Part shown: piece by piece, positions 43,582 through 53,006 of the stretch
Numbering within the stretch: the first letter of the stretch is position 1
Layout: each line of letters begins with the position of its first letter
NCBI RefSeq assembly: GCF_004364285.1
Contig: NZ_SOBE01000003.1
Span: 62,001 to 126,000, forward strand
DNA from: Frigoribacterium sp. PhB116
GTDB lineage: Bacteria > Actinomycetota > Actinomycetes > Actinomycetales > Microbacteriaceae
Reading direction: 5' to 3'
Length of the DNA: 64,000 nt
The notes under the pieces: generated by a model
Databases searched by the model: none
What the model saw: the letters and a program-made list of their open reading frames with translations, nothing else
What the model was told of the DNA's origin: nothing
Made by a program: the position numbers and the translations under genes

Positions 43582-44109
43582 ATGGACCGACGGAGCTCCG
43601 ACGACGACCCGCGCACGGCTGCGCCCGGGGCCGAGGACGACCAGCCGACGCGCGACGACGAAAGTGCCGACGACAGGCCGGTCGGCTGGTGGCTGACCCG
43701 GGTCGAGCGGCTGCTCGACCAGCGGTTCGCCGAGGCGCTGGACGAGCACGGCGTGACGCGCCGTCAGTGGCAGGTGCTCGAGGCCCTCGAGCGCGGCGTC
43801 CAGCCTGGCGCCGACGAGTCCCTCGCGGCTGCGAGCGGCTCGACCGCGTCGTCGGAGGGGCCGGCCGACGACGACCAGTCGCTGGTCGACGACCTCGGCG
43901 AGCTCGTCGAGAGCGGCTGGGTGGCGGTCGACACCGACGCCCTCGGCGCCAGCCGTCACTGGCTGACCGAGCGGGGCGCGGTGGCGCACGCGAAGCTGCG
44001 CGACGTGGTGCTCGGCATCGGCGCGGACGCCTTCGCGGGCGTCAGCCCCGACGACCGCGCGACGGCGCTCCGCGTGCTGCGGCGGGCCGTCGGCAACCTC
44101 GGCGGCTGA
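43582..44109 (+). CDS. MarR-like winged-helix regulator
   Basis: A 175-residue protein with an acidic disordered N-terminus of about 35 residues. A MarR-like core follows: WWLTRVERLLDQRFAEALDEHGVTRRQWQVLEALERGV, a shortened recognition-helix region, LVDDLGELVESGWV and the wing WLTERGAVAHAKLRD. The stretch ADESLAAASGSTASSEGPADDDQ interrupts the usual DNA-recognition region, so DNA binding may be altered. It converges on the crt operon (41-bp gap). In Corynebacterium a MarR protein (CrtR) controls crt genes, but that one is next to crtE. Confidence 0.65.
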   Translation: MDRRSSDDDPRTAAPGAEDDQPTRDDESADDRPVGWWLTRVERLLDQRFAEALDEHGVTRRQWQVLEALERGVQPGADESLAAASGSTASSEGPADDDQSLVDDLGELVESGWVAVDTDALGASRHWLTERGAVAHAKLRDVVLGIGADAFAGVSPDDRATALRVLRRAVGNLGG

Positions 44110-44150
44110 CCCTCCGCTGGGGACCTGGGCGGCCGAGGAGGCGGCGCCGG

Positions 44151-45146
44151 CTACGCCAGCGCGACCCATCCGATCATCAGCATCGTCGTGACGAACCCCG
44201 ACACGAAGTTGAGCCAGAGGAACCGCTTCCAGCCCTTGTTCGCGCCCTCCGCCTCGGCGTCGGTGATGTTCCACCAGGGCGCGCAGTTCAGGGCGTAGGC
44301 CACGGGGATGATCGCCGCGAACGGCCCGGGTGCGTCGGTGAAGGTGAGCAGGATGCCCGCGAGCAGGTAGGCGACGACGGCGAGCCGGACCGTGGTCCGG
44401 GCGCCGATCACGGTGGCGATCGAGGCGATGCCGCCCTCGCGGTCGGCGATGACGTCCTGCACGGCACCGAAGGCGTGGCTCGCTGCTCCCCACAGGAAGA
44501 ACGCCCCCAGCAGCGCCCAGAGCGCCGGCGTGAAGGTGGCCCCCGCGAGCACGAGGCCGTAGACGGCCGGGCTGACGAAGTGCGTGCTCGACGTGACGGA
44601 GTCGACGAACGGGCGCTCCTTGAAGCGCAGCCCCTTCGCCGAGTAGGCGACGACCGCGAACAGGCTCACGGCGAGCACCAGCCAGCTGAGCGGGCTGCCC
44701 ACCGCGACGAGGAACAGCACGAACGGCACGCAGGTGAGCACGGCCGCCCAGAGCGTCGTGCGGTGCATGCTCCGGTCGAGCAGGGCGCCCTCGACCCCGC
44801 CCTTGCGCGGGTTCCGCAGGTCGCTCTCGTAGTCGAAGACGTCGTTGATGCCGTACATCGCGAGGTTGTAGGGCACGAGGAAGAACAGGATGCCGACGAC
44901 CGCGACGAGCCAGTCCACCTGCGAGAAGTCGAAGGCAGGGGCCGGCCCGGTGAGGACGACCACCGCGGCCGACCCGTCGGCGACGGCGTCGGCGACCGAC
45001 TGCGAGACGTAGGCGCCGCCCGCGTCGGCGTCCGGGCTCGGCGTGCTGGCCGCGGTGAGGACGTACGCCGCCGCGAACGGGAACGCCGTGTTGATCCAGC
45101 TGAGGGGCCGGGAGGACCAGAACAGGGCCTTCAGGGTCGCGGTCAC
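44151..45146 (-). CDS. crtEb: UbiA-family lycopene elongase (C50 carotenoid prenyltransferase)
   Basis: Adds C5 prenyl units from DMAPP to each end of lycopene, giving C50 flavuxanthin-type products. The 331-residue membrane protein has about eight segments and the prenyl-diphosphate motif NDVFDYESDLRNPRKGG, with a second acidic motif AVQDVIADREGG. The GTG overlaps the stop of crtYf (GTGA). Last gene of the operon, in the order known from Corynebacterium glutamicum. Confidence 0.92.
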   Translation of the reverse strand: MTATLKALFWSSRPLSWINTAFPFAAAYVLTAASTPSPDADAGGAYVSQSVADAVADGSAAVVVLTGPAPAFDFSQVDWLVAVVGILFFLVPYNLAMYGINDVFDYESDLRNPRKGGVEGALLDRSMHRTTLWAAVLTCVPFVLFLVAVGSPLSWLVLAVSLFAVVAYSAKGLRFKERPFVDSVTSSTHFVSPAVYGLVLAGATFTPALWALLGAFFLWGAASHAFGAVQDVIADREGGIASIATVIGARTTVRLAVVAYLLAGILLTFTDAPGPFAAIIPVAYALNCAPWWNITDAEAEGANKGWKRFLWLNFVSGFVTTMLMIGWVALA

Positions 45147-45571
45147 CGCGCCTCCTCGGCGTCCGCCGTACCGGTGCCGCTGCCGGTGCCGGTGCGCCGA
45201 GACGCCCCCGCGGCCTTCGCGGCCTCCGTCTCGCTCCGCGACCCGAGCAGGGTCCACACGCTCGGCAGCAGCACGAGCGCCGCGACCGCGTAGGCGAAGT
45301 CCTCGAGCGGGGCGATGCCGACGAAGGCGCCGCTGATGCGCGACTCGTCGTAGCCGACGAGCCCGACGCCGATCATGACGTTGTCGAAGACGGCGGTCAT
45401 CACCAGCAGCACCGCGGTCGAGAGCCCGGCGGCGCGCACGACGGCGGCGAGCGAGCCGTGGGTCGAGGAGGCGCGGGTCGACCGGGTGCGCGCCCAGCGC
45501 AACAGCAGTGCGGCACCCGCCGTCACGGCCACGAGCCCGAGGAAGACCGCGTTGATCGCCCAGTACGTCAC
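45143..45571 (-). CDS. crtYf: C50 carotenoid cyclase subunit
   Basis: A 142-residue protein with three hydrophobic segments and IAPLEDFAYAVAALVLLP, the PxE(E/D)F motif of the heterodimeric lycopene cyclase family. The C-terminus is polar with Gly/Thr repeats. Works with the neighbouring CrtYe to cyclise the C50 ends. Whether the product carries epsilon rings (decaprenoxanthin), gamma rings (sarcinaxanthin) or others cannot be told from sequence. Overlaps both neighbours by four bases. Confidence 0.88.
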   Translation of the reverse strand: MTYWAINAVFLGLVAVTAGAALLLRWARTRSTRASSTHGSLAAVVRAAGLSTAVLLVMTAVFDNVMIGVGLVGYDESRISGAFVGIAPLEDFAYAVAALVLLPSVWTLLGSRSETEAAKAAGASRRTGTGSGTGTADAEEAR

Positions 45572-45933
45572 GCGCGGTCACCGCCCGTCGAGAGGGCGGT
45601 CGACGCGGCCCGACGGCGCTCCACCGCGTCGAGCACGAGGCGCGAGCCGGCGAGCAGGTTCATCGTGAGCCAGCAGAGCAGCACGAGGAAGAAGACCTCC
45701 TCGAGGGGCAGCTCGGGCGCGAGCTGCACGCCCGTCATGAACGACGTCTCGCCACGGAAGAAGACGCCCGCGTCGATGCCGACGATGTCCCAGATGAGGA
45801 AGAACACGACGCCGACGAGCAGCGTGACGAACGCCCGCCAGCCGTCTCGCCAGAAGAACAGGCCGAAGCGCCGGTCGAGCATCGCCATGCCGAAGATCGA
45901 GATCAGCAGGGCGACGAGGTACGCGAAGCCCAT
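45568..45933 (-). CDS. crtYe: C50 carotenoid cyclase subunit
   Basis: A 121-residue protein with three hydrophobic segments, FLIWDIVGIDAGVFFRG and PELPLEEVFFLVLLCWL, the conserved pattern of the CrtYe/CrtYc half-cyclases. ATG 45933 shares one base with the crtI stop (TGATG). The first of the two cyclase halves, in standard order. Confidence 0.88.
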   Translation of the reverse strand: MGFAYLVALLISIFGMAMLDRRFGLFFWRDGWRAFVTLLVGVVFFLIWDIVGIDAGVFFRGETSFMTGVQLAPELPLEEVFFLVLLCWLTMNLLAGSRLVLDAVERRRAASTALSTGGDRA

Positions 45934-47639
45934 CAGGCGTCGCCGCTCGCGCCGGGCGCGACCCCGGAGCCCGAGCCGACCCCCGAGCCCGTGACCGTAG
46001 CTGCGCCGGCGGCCGGCTCGGCCACCGGCCCCGTGCTCGTGTCGCCGCGCATGTTCTTGAGCAGGATCTCGGCGCTGATCAGGCACATCGGCAGGCCGAT
46101 CCCCGGGCGCACCGAGCCGCCGGCGTAGAAGAGGCCCTTCACGTGCTCGGAGGTGTTGCCGGCACGGAACATCGCGCTCTGCGAGAGCGTGTGCGCCGGG
46201 CCGAGCATGCTGCCGCTCCACGCGTTGACGTCGTCGACGAAGTCGCGCGGGCCGCGGGTGCGGCGCAGCACGACGCGCGACGCGAGGTCGGGGATGTCGG
46301 CCCAGTCGGTGATCTGCTCGATCACCTGGTCGGCGAGCCGCTCGATCAGCGGGTCGCCGTCGCCGCCGACGTCGCCGCGGCCGAGGGACGGATCGGCGGG
46401 CAGCGGCACGAGCACGAAGAGGTTCGTGTGCCCGGCGGGCGCCGTCGAGGGGTCGACCGTGCTCGGCTTGCAGACGTAGAGCGACGGCGGGTCGGGGATC
46501 CGCTTGTCGTCGCCGAAGATGCGGTCGAAGTTCTCGTGCCAGTCGCGCGCGAAGAACAGCGTGTGGTGCTCGAGCTCGGGCACCTCGCCCTCGACGCCCA
46601 GGTACAGCAGCAGGGCGCTCGGCCCCGGGTCGCGGGTGGCCCAGTAGTCGGAGTCGTAGGTGCGCAGGCCCTCGGGCAGCAGCTGCGTCTCGAGGTGCTC
46701 GAGGTCGGCCGCCCCGACGACCACGTCGGCCTCGAGCACGTGGTGCCCGCCCTCGGCGTCGCCGTGCTCGACGCCGCGCACGACGGCGGAGCGTCCGGGC
46801 CCGGGCGACGTGAGGACCCGGGTGACGGGCGCCTCCGTGACGATCCGGACACCCGCCTCCTCGGCCACCGCCGCGATGCGCTGGATGACCGTCGTCAGGC
46901 CGCCCTGCGGGTAGAGCACGCCGTCGTCGAGGTCGAGCGTGCTCATCAGGTGGTACATGCTCGGGGTCGCGAACGGCGACGACCCGAGGAACACGGCCGG
47001 GTAGCCGAGGATCTGCCGCAGGCGCGGCTCCTTGACGGCCCTCGAGGCGAACGCGTCCAGGTCCTGCAGCAGCAGGCGGCCGAGCTTCGGCAGCCGGACG
47101 ACGACGTCGCCGCGCAGCAGCGGGCCGACGGTCTCGAAGCTCGTGTAGAGGAACCGCTGCTTGGCGAGCTCGTAGGTGTCGCGCGCCGACCGCAGGTAGC
47201 CGCGCATGCGGTCGCCGCTGCCCGGCTCGATGCCGTCGAAGAGCGCGATGTTCTCCTCGAGGCCGCGCGGCACGACGATCGGCTCCTCGCGGGTGCCGTC
47301 GGCGCCGGGCTCGAACAGCACGCGGTAGCCGGGGTCGAGCGGCACGAGGTCGAGCTGCTCGTCGGCGGACGTGCCCATCAGCCTGAAGAAGTGGTCGAAC
47401 ACCTCGGGCATCAGGTACCAGCTCGGGCCGAGGTCGAAGCGGAAGCCGTCCTGCTCCCAGCTGCCGGCGCGACCGCCGACCTGGTCGTTCTTCTCGAGCA
47501 CGGTGACGTCGTGGCCCTCGCGGGCGAGCAGCGCCGCGCTGGCCAGGCCGGAGATGCCGCCTCCGATCACGACGACCCGGCGGCCGTGCCGCTCGACGCT
47601 CGTGTCGCCGACGGCGCGCTTCAGCCAGGGGGTCGTCAC
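45933..47639 (-). CDS. crtI: Phytoene desaturase
   Basis: Four-step desaturation of phytoene to lycopene, FAD-dependent and membrane-associated. The 568-residue protein starts with [39 protein letters not shown] (FAD-binding) and has the CrtI C-terminal signature [23 protein letters not shown] Gly/Ala/Ser-rich tail of about 35 residues follows. GTG 47639 overlaps the crtB stop (GTGA). Confidence 0.95.
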   Translation of the reverse strand: MTTPWLKRAVGDTSVERHGRRVVVIGGGISGLASAALLAREGHDVTVLEKNDQVGGRAGSWEQDGFRFDLGPSWYLMPEVFDHFFRLMGTSADEQLDLVPLDPGYRVLFEPGADGTREEPIVVPRGLEENIALFDGIEPGSGDRMRGYLRSARDTYELAKQRFLYTSFETVGPLLRGDVVVRLPKLGRLLLQDLDAFASRAVKEPRLRQILGYPAVFLGSSPFATPSMYHLMSTLDLDDGVLYPQGGLTTVIQRIAAVAEEAGVRIVTEAPVTRVLTSPGPGRSAVVRGVEHGDAEGGHHVLEADVVVGAADLEHLETQLLPEGLRTYDSDYWATRDPGPSALLLYLGVEGEVPELEHHTLFFARDWHENFDRIFGDDKRIPDPPSLYVCKPSTVDPSTAPAGHTNLFVLVPLPADPSLGRGDVGGDGDPLIERLADQVIEQITDWADIPDLASRVVLRRTRGPRDFVDDVNAWSGSMLGPAHTLSQSAMFRAGNTSEHVKGLFYAGGSVRPGIGLPMCLISAEILLKNMRGDTSTGPVAEPAAGAATVTGSGVGSGSGVAPGASGDA

Positions 47640-48538
47640 AGGGAGGCTCCAGGAGGTGGGGGTCGGTGGTCGGGGACGGAGGCGACACGGCCGGCCGTGG
47701 CCTGCAGCGCGATCCGCACCTTGACGGGGTCCGGCACGCGGACGCGCGCCCGGATGAGCGAGGAGGCGGGGGTCGCCTCGAGACGCCGGTTCAGCTCGGC
47801 GAACAGGCCGTGGGCGAGCGCCACCGCGCGGCGCGACGAGGCGGGCAGCACGGGGATCACCTCGCCCGAGACGCGCAGGTCGTCGTCGATGTCGGCGACG
47901 AGGCGCAGCTTCGTGGCCTCGTCGAAGGTCGTCACGTCGACGCCGGGGAAGTAGCTGCGGCCGAGGTGCTCGAAGTCGGCCGCGAGGTCGCGGAGGAAGT
48001 TCACCTTCTGGAAGGCCGCCCCGAGCCGCGTGGCGCCCTCGTCGAGCAGCGCCCGCGTCGACTCCGGGTAGCTGTGGCCGGTGAGGAACGCACGCAGGCA
48101 CATCAGCCCGACGACCTCGGCCGAGCCGTGCACGTAGCGGTCGAACGACTCCTGGTCGTGCTCGCTGGCGCTCAGGTCGGCGCGCATCGACTCGAAGAAC
48201 GGGCGGGTCAGCTCGGGGCCGAAGCCGGTCGCCCGCGCGGTGCGGGCGAAGGCGTGGACGACGAGGTTGGCGCTGAAGCCCTGGGCCATCGCGCGCTCGG
48301 TGTCGGCCTCGAGCTCGTCGAGGCAGCGACGCGACTCGTCGGCCGTCAGGCCCGCCTCCGTGGCCGGCCCGTCGACGACCTCGTCGGCGACCCGCACGAG
48401 CGCGTAGACGTTCTCGACGTGCTGGCGCACGGCGGGGCCGAGCAGCCGCGACGCGAGCCCGAACGAGGTCGAGTAGCGGCGGATGACGCCGGACGCGGTG
48501 CCGTCGGCGGTCGCGTCGTAGAGGGAGAGACCGGTCAC
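47636..48538 (-). CDS. crtB: Phytoene synthase
   Basis: Condenses two GGPP into phytoene. The 300-residue protein has [12 protein letters not shown], the first Asp motif in RVADEVVDG and the second in [18 protein letters not shown], plus KVNFLRD, all diagnostic for squalene/phytoene synthases. The GTG start overlaps the crtE stop by GTGA. Confidence 0.95.
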   Translation of the reverse strand: MTGLSLYDATADGTASGVIRRYSTSFGLASRLLGPAVRQHVENVYALVRVADEVVDGPATEAGLTADESRRCLDELEADTERAMAQGFSANLVVHAFARTARATGFGPELTRPFFESMRADLSASEHDQESFDRYVHGSAEVVGLMCLRAFLTGHSYPESTRALLDEGATRLGAAFQKVNFLRDLAADFEHLGRSYFPGVDVTTFDEATKLRLVADIDDDLRVSGEVIPVLPASSRRAVALAHGLFAELNRRLEATPASSLIRARVRVPDPVKVRIALQATAGRVASVPDHRPPPPGASL

Positions 48539-49650
48539 CGCACGCGCTCCAGCACGACCTGGACGAGGGGCGCCAGCGCGTCGCGCAGGGCCTCGCCGAC
48601 GTCGGGCCCGTCGAGCACGGCGAGCGCGCGACGAGCATGATCTTCGACGAGCTGCTCGGCGAAGCGCCGCGCGCCGCAGGCCTCGAGGCGGCCGCGGACG
48701 ACCTCGGCCTCGGCCTCGGACAGGTCGGCCTTGCCGATGAAGGGCCGGATGCCGAACCAGTCGTCGGTCGTGGCCGCGTGCGCGACGAGCACCGTCCGCT
48801 TGCCCTCGCGGAGGTCGCCGAGCACGGTCTTGCCGGTGTCGGACTGCGTGCCGAAGACGCCGAGCAGGTCGTCGACGACCTGGTACGCGACCCCGACCTC
48901 GCGGCCGAACTCGCCCAGGGCCCTGACCACCGCCTCCGGCGCCTCGGCCAGCACGGCGCCGGCCTGCAGCGGCGCCTCGAACGAGTAGACGGCGGTCTTC
49001 GCGCGTTCCATGTCGAGGATCTCGTCGACGGTCGGCAGGTCGTCCGAGAGCGAGAGCTCGACGTCGATCATCTCGCCGCCGGCGCTGACGAACACGGCCT
49101 CGTCGAGCAGGTCGAGGAGGCGCGCCTGGACCGGGCCGTCGCAGGGCACCTGCAGCAGGAGGCGGCTCGCACCCGTCAGCGCGAGGTCGCCGGCGATGAC
49201 GGCGGCCGACATGCCGCGGTGCTCGGCGGTCGGCGTGGGGATGCCCGCCGTGGTCGCCTCGTCGCGGTAGCTGCCGGAGACGTTGGGGATGCCGCGGCGA
49301 GAGAAGTCGCGGTCGATCACGTCGTCGTGGACGATCAGCGCGGTGTGCAGCAGCTCGAAGGCTGCGCCGACGCGGGCCGCGGCCTCGTCGTCGCGGCCGC
49401 CCAGGGCCGTGTACGTGGTGAAGACCATGCGAGGGCGGAAGCGCTTGCCACCGCTCGTGTTGCGCTCGAGGACCTTCCAGAGGTCGACGTAGCGGTAGCC
49501 GACCGACTCGGCCCGGCGCTTGGCCAGCCGGAAGAAGTCGTCGAGGACGGCGTCGACCCGGGACTGGTCCCGCGCCTCACGATCGACGAGGTCGCCGTCG
49601 ACGCGGCCCTGCCGGTCGTGCGTCCCCGCACGCTGGTGTTCACCGCTCAC
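48535..49650 (-). CDS. crtE: Geranylgeranyl diphosphate synthase
   Basis: A 371-residue all-helical prenyl synthase. First Asp-rich motif HDDVIDRD after LLHTALIV; the second region reads [12 protein letters not shown], in which the last Asp of DDxxD is replaced, as in many actinobacterial enzymes. GKRFRPRM carries the IPP-binding residues. GTG at 49650 is supported by TAGTCT (49662-49657) 6 bases upstream, so the operon mRNA is probably leaderless. First gene of the crt operon. Confidence 0.93.
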   Translation of the reverse strand: MSGEHQRAGTHDRQGRVDGDLVDREARDQSRVDAVLDDFFRLAKRRAESVGYRYVDLWKVLERNTSGGKRFRPRMVFTTYTALGGRDDEAAARVGAAFELLHTALIVHDDVIDRDFSRRGIPNVSGSYRDEATTAGIPTPTAEHRGMSAAVIAGDLALTGASRLLLQVPCDGPVQARLLDLLDEAVFVSAGGEMIDVELSLSDDLPTVDEILDMERAKTAVYSFEAPLQAGAVLAEAPEAVVRALGEFGREVGVAYQVVDDLLGVFGTQSDTGKTVLGDLREGKRTVLVAHAATTDDWFGIRPFIGKADLSEAEAEVVRGRLEACGARRFAEQLVEDHARRALAVLDGPDVGEALRDALAPLVQVVLERVR

Positions 49651-49655
49651 CAGGG

Positions 49656-49662
49656 CAGACTA
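49656..49662. promoter_or_regulatory. Shared -10 element of the divergent crtE and idi promoters
   Basis: Plus strand CAGACT (49656-49661) ends 7 bases before the idi ATG. Minus strand TAGTCT (49662-49657) ends 6 bases before the crtE GTG. The same seven base pairs would serve both directions. Only 18 bp separate the two start codons. Confidence 0.55.
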
Positions 49663-49668
49663 CCTCTC

Positions 49669-50247
49669 ATGACACCCGAGACCTCCGTGCATCCCCAGGC
49701 GCTCCGCAGCCCCGTCGCGGGCGGCGGCGACGAGCTCGTGGTACTGCTCGACGAGGCCGGCGAGCCCTGCGGCACGCACCTCAAGGCCACGGTGCACACG
49801 GCGACGACGCCGCTGCACCTCGCCTTCAGCTGCCACGTGCTCGACGACCGCGGCCGAGTGCTCGTCACCCGCCGCGCCCTCTCGAAGAAGACCTGGCCCG
49901 GCGTCTGGACCAACTCCTTCTGCGGGCACCCGGCACCGGGCGAGACCCCCGAGGAGGCGGTGGCCCGGCGCGCGTCGCAGGAGCTCGGCATCGAGGTCAC
50001 CGACGTGACCAGCGTGCTGCCGGACTTCCGGTACCTCGCGACCGACGCCTCCGGCGTGGTCGAGAACGAGATCTGCCCGGTGTTCACCGCCCGCGCGGTG
50101 GGCGTGCCCGACCCGTCTCCGGACGAGGTGGCCGAATGGGCCTGGACCGACCCCGCGGCGCTGCGCGACGCGGTCGCCGCGACGCCGTTCGCGTTCAGCC
50201 CGTGGCTCGGCTGGCAGCTCGAGGCCTGGCCGACGCCGCAGGGCTAG
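49669..50247 (+). CDS. idi: Isopentenyl-diphosphate delta-isomerase (type I)
   Basis: Interconverts IPP and DMAPP and supplies both substrates for CrtE and CrtEb. The 192-residue Nudix-like enzyme has catalytic Cys in TNSFCGHP, the Nudix-related stretch GETPEEAVARRASQELGIEV, metal-binding His residues (HLAFSCHV) and ENEICPVF with the catalytic Glu. Divergent from crtE; a strong terminator follows. Confidence 0.95.
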   Translation: MTPETSVHPQALRSPVAGGGDELVVLLDEAGEPCGTHLKATVHTATTPLHLAFSCHVLDDRGRVLVTRRALSKKTWPGVWTNSFCGHPAPGETPEEAVARRASQELGIEVTDVTSVLPDFRYLATDASGVVENEICPVFTARAVGVPDPSPDEVAEWAWTDPAALRDAVAATPFAFSPWLGWQLEAWPTPQG

Positions 50248-50262
50248 CTTCCGAGCCGGGCA

Positions 50263-50304
50263 GCGCGACGGCGCCTGCCCCCGAGGTGACAGGCGCCGTC
50301 GCGC
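50263..50304. terminator. Bidirectional terminator between idi and the desaturase gene
   Basis: Perfect 15-bp stem (50263-50277 with 50290-50304), 12-base loop, between convergent genes. Confidence 0.85.
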
Positions 50305-50321
50305 TCAGGACCGGGCGCCGC

Positions 50322-51437
50322 TCAGCGGGGGCGGAGCTGTGCCGCTGCCGGGCAGTCGAAGGGGTCGCCGCCCGCGGCGAGGCCGACGCGGTTCAGGTAG
50401 CGGATGACGATGCCGTACGACTTGACGGCCGTCGTCTCCTGGTAGGGGATCTCGTGCGCGGCGCAGTGCGCCTTGACCAGCTTCGACGCGGCACGCAGGT
50501 GCGGCCTCGCCATGCTCGGGAAGAGGTGGTGCTCGATCTGGTAGTTCAGGCCGCCCATGAACGCGGTCGAGAAGCGACCCGTGATGTTGCGCGAGGTGAG
50601 CACCTGCTTGCTGAGGAAGTCGACCTTGGCGCCCTCGGGGATGATCGGCATGCCCTTGTGGTTCGGCGCGAACGACGAGCCCATGTAGAGGCCGAAGACG
50701 GCCATCTGGACGCCGATGAAGGCGAAGGCCATCCCGACGGGCAGGAAGAAGAAGACGGCGCCGAAGTAGAGCACCATGCGCGTGGCGATCAGCGTGATCT
50801 CGAGCGCACGGCCCTCGATCTTCTCCTTGGTGAGCAGCACCTTGAACGAGTGCACGTGCAGGTTGACGCCCTCGCCGAGCAGCAGCGGGAAGAAGAAGTA
50901 CCCCTGACGACGCGTCAGGTGCTTCATGAGGCCGGTCTGCTTCGCCGCGTCCTCCTCGAGGAACGAGACCGTGTCGAACGCGATGTCCGGATCCTTGCCC
51001 TTGGTGTTCGGGTTGGCGTGGTGCCGGGTGTGCTTCGACATCCACCACGCGTAGCTCATCCCGACGACGCCGGCGGCGAGCACGCGGCCGACCTTGTCGT
51101 TGCGCGTGCCCGAGTCGAAGACCTGGCGGTGCGCGGCCTCGTGGGTGAGGAACGCGAACTGCGTGAGGATGACGCCGAGGGCCGCGGCGATGAGCAGCTG
51201 GAACCAGCTGGAGCCGAGCAGGACGAAGCCGGTCGCGGCGCCGCCGAGGCAGGCCACGAGGATGACGAAGACCGTGACGTAGAAGCCGGTGCGGCGGCGG
51301 AGCAGGCCCGCCTCGCGCACGCTGGCGAGCAGGGCCGAGTAGGTGCTGGTCGGCTTGCTGGCACGACCGGCGACGGTCGGCCGGAAGCCGGACGAGACCG
51401 GGCCGGAGGCGCCGGTGGGGGGTGCGATGACGGACAT
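50322..51437 (-). CDS. Membrane fatty-acid desaturase
   Basis: A 371-residue di-iron desaturase with the three His boxes HEAAH, HTRHH and QIEHH (the Gln form seen in front-end/delta-6-type and many actinobacterial acyl desaturases). There are four or more membrane segments. Introduces a double bond into membrane acyl chains, probably for fluidity control in the cold; regiospecificity cannot be assigned. The ATG at 51437 is the only start that keeps the usual family length; GGGAG lies about 4 bases upstream. Confidence 0.87.
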   Translation of the reverse strand: MSVIAPPTGASGPVSSGFRPTVAGRASKPTSTYSALLASVREAGLLRRRTGFYVTVFVILVACLGGAATGFVLLGSSWFQLLIAAALGVILTQFAFLTHEAAHRQVFDSGTRNDKVGRVLAAGVVGMSYAWWMSKHTRHHANPNTKGKDPDIAFDTVSFLEEDAAKQTGLMKHLTRRQGYFFFPLLLGEGVNLHVHSFKVLLTKEKIEGRALEITLIATRMVLYFGAVFFFLPVGMAFAFIGVQMAVFGLYMGSSFAPNHKGMPIIPEGAKVDFLSKQVLTSRNITGRFSTAFMGGLNYQIEHHLFPSMARPHLRAASKLVKAHCAAHEIPYQETTAVKSYGIVIRYLNRVGLAAGGDPFDCPAAAQLRPR

Positions 51438-51719
51438 GGAGCTCCCGCGGGTGTGTCGACTTCCCAGCCGTGGAGGTGAGCGGTGCGCCCCAGATGCCTC
51501 TGACGCTAGGGGCACGGTCGGGGTCAGCGCCAGCGCACGCGGCGATGCACAGCGATGCCGGGCGGATGCACAGGTGGACCGGACGGTCGCGCGGGCGCGC
51601 GCGAGCAGGCGCGCCGGCGGCTCCTCGCTCGACGGCGAGCGACCCTCGCCGTCCCGCGCGGGACCTGCCAGGAGGGGGCGGTAAACTCCTCGGGTCCGCC
51701 CCGCCCAGGAAGAAGTACC

Positions 51720-52544
51720 GTGCCGTCTGCCTCCGTGCCCCCCGTGCCGTCCGGCGGCGACACGGCCGACCGGGGCCGCGCCTCCTCGGCTGGCTCCTCG
51801 GCGGCTTCGTCGGCGTACTGGCCCGTGCCCCTGGTGCGTGCGGTGCCCCTCCTCGTGACGGCCGCCGTCGTGACCTTCTCGCGTGACCACTCGCCGTTCG
51901 TCGGGCTCGTGTCGTTCGGCGTCGCCGCCCTGGTGGGCGGGCTGCTGCTCACCGTCGGCGTGCTGCTGCGCCTCGACGACCGCAGCAGCCGCACGCTGCA
52001 GGTCGTCCAGGGCGTGACGACCGTCGTCGCCGGCGCGGTCGCCCTCGCCGCCTCCTCGGCCGGGCTCGCGTTCTTCGTCGCGCTCGTGTCGGGCTGGGCG
52101 CTCGTCGCCGGCGCCCTCGAGCTCGTCGCCGGCCTGCGTCGCCGCGGCCGATCGCCGCTCGCCCGCGACTGGATCAGCGTCGGGGTGCTCACGCTGGCGC
52201 TGGGCGTCGTGTTCCTGGTGGTGCCGCTCGACTACGCCCAGCCGCTCGGCGGCGTCGAGCAGATCGAGGGCGAGCTCACCTCGTCCACGGTGCTCGTCGG
52301 GGTGCTCGGGGCGTGGGCGGCGGTCGTCGGGGTGTTCCTCGTGATCGCCGGGCTGTCGCTGCGGTGGCAGACGGACGCGGGGCACGGCGCCGCAGGACAC
52401 GACGGCGCGGGGCACGGCGCCGCAGGACACGGCGCCGCAGGACGGACCGACGCGGGGCCGGCCGGCCGCCGCACGAGCACGAGCACGAGCACGAGCACTG
52501 ACAGCAGCATCGACCCGACATCGGACGAGGGACAGCACGCATGA
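51720..52544 (+). CDS. Multi-pass membrane protein of unknown function with repeat tail
   Basis: A 274-residue protein: Ser/Ala-rich N-terminus, six hydrophobic segments (about residues 35-225) arranged as short hairpins resembling DUF308/HdeD-type proteins, then a soluble tail. The tail has GHGAAGH-like repeats and a TSTSTSTS run encoded by a hexanucleotide repeat. GTG at 51720 has AGGAAGAAG upstream. Its end overlaps the next gene by four bases (ATGA). Confidence 0.65.
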   Translation: MPSASVPPVPSGGDTADRGRASSAGSSAASSAYWPVPLVRAVPLLVTAAVVTFSRDHSPFVGLVSFGVAALVGGLLLTVGVLLRLDDRSSRTLQVVQGVTTVVAGAVALAASSAGLAFFVALVSGWALVAGALELVAGLRRRGRSPLARDWISVGVLTLALGVVFLVVPLDYAQPLGGVEQIEGELTSSTVLVGVLGAWAAVVGVFLVIAGLSLRWQTDAGHGAAGHDGAGHGAAGHGAAGRTDAGPAGRRTSTSTSTSTDSSIDPTSDEGQHA

Positions 52545-52786
52545 CCACACCCAGCTGGCGCGAGCGCGTCCGTCCCGCCGAGTTCCTGGGCCTCAGCGGC
52601 GTGTTCGCCGTCTTCGTCGGACTCGTCGTGCTGATGACCACCCGCGAGCTCGAGCTCGCGCTGATCTTCCTCTGCATCGCCTTCATCGTCGCGCTCGTCG
52701 TGATCGCGATGCTGGCCCTCGCCGCGAAGCCCAACGAGGACGAGCGCCACGAGATCGACGAGTCCGACCGCCCCAAGGGCCACTGA
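52541..52786 (+). CDS. Small two-segment membrane protein
   Basis: An 81-residue protein with two hydrophobic segments (FLGLSGVFAVFVGLVVLM and LALIFLCIAFIVALVVIAMLAL) and a charged C-terminus. Translationally coupled to the preceding membrane protein. Function unknown. Confidence 0.7.
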   Translation: MTTPSWRERVRPAEFLGLSGVFAVFVGLVVLMTTRELELALIFLCIAFIVALVVIAMLALAAKPNEDERHEIDESDRPKGH

Positions 52787-53006
52787 CCCTCGCCCGCTGC
52801 CCGGCCAACTCGCTGCGGGGATCTCCTCCCCTCAAACGGAGACAGATCTGCGGTGTCGCGCCCCTGGACGCTGGGGTCGAGACTCAGCGTGGCCCCGATC
52901 ACGCGCAAATTACGGCGCGTTCGGACCGGACGAGCGGGACCGCGGCCCCACAGCGCGTGGGGTGTTGCGCGCGGGGACCGGATGGCGCGCGGACCGCGCG
53001 CCGCGG
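52787..53006. repeat. Gap with several small palindromes between convergent genes
   Basis: At least three hairpins are visible: ACGCTG...CAGCGT (about 52867-52891), ACGCGC...GCGCGT (about 52902-52921) and CCCCAC...GTGGGG (about 52945-52962). Further up, GATCTCC and GGAGACAGATC pair. Probably a bidirectional terminator region; no gene seen. Confidence 0.5.
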
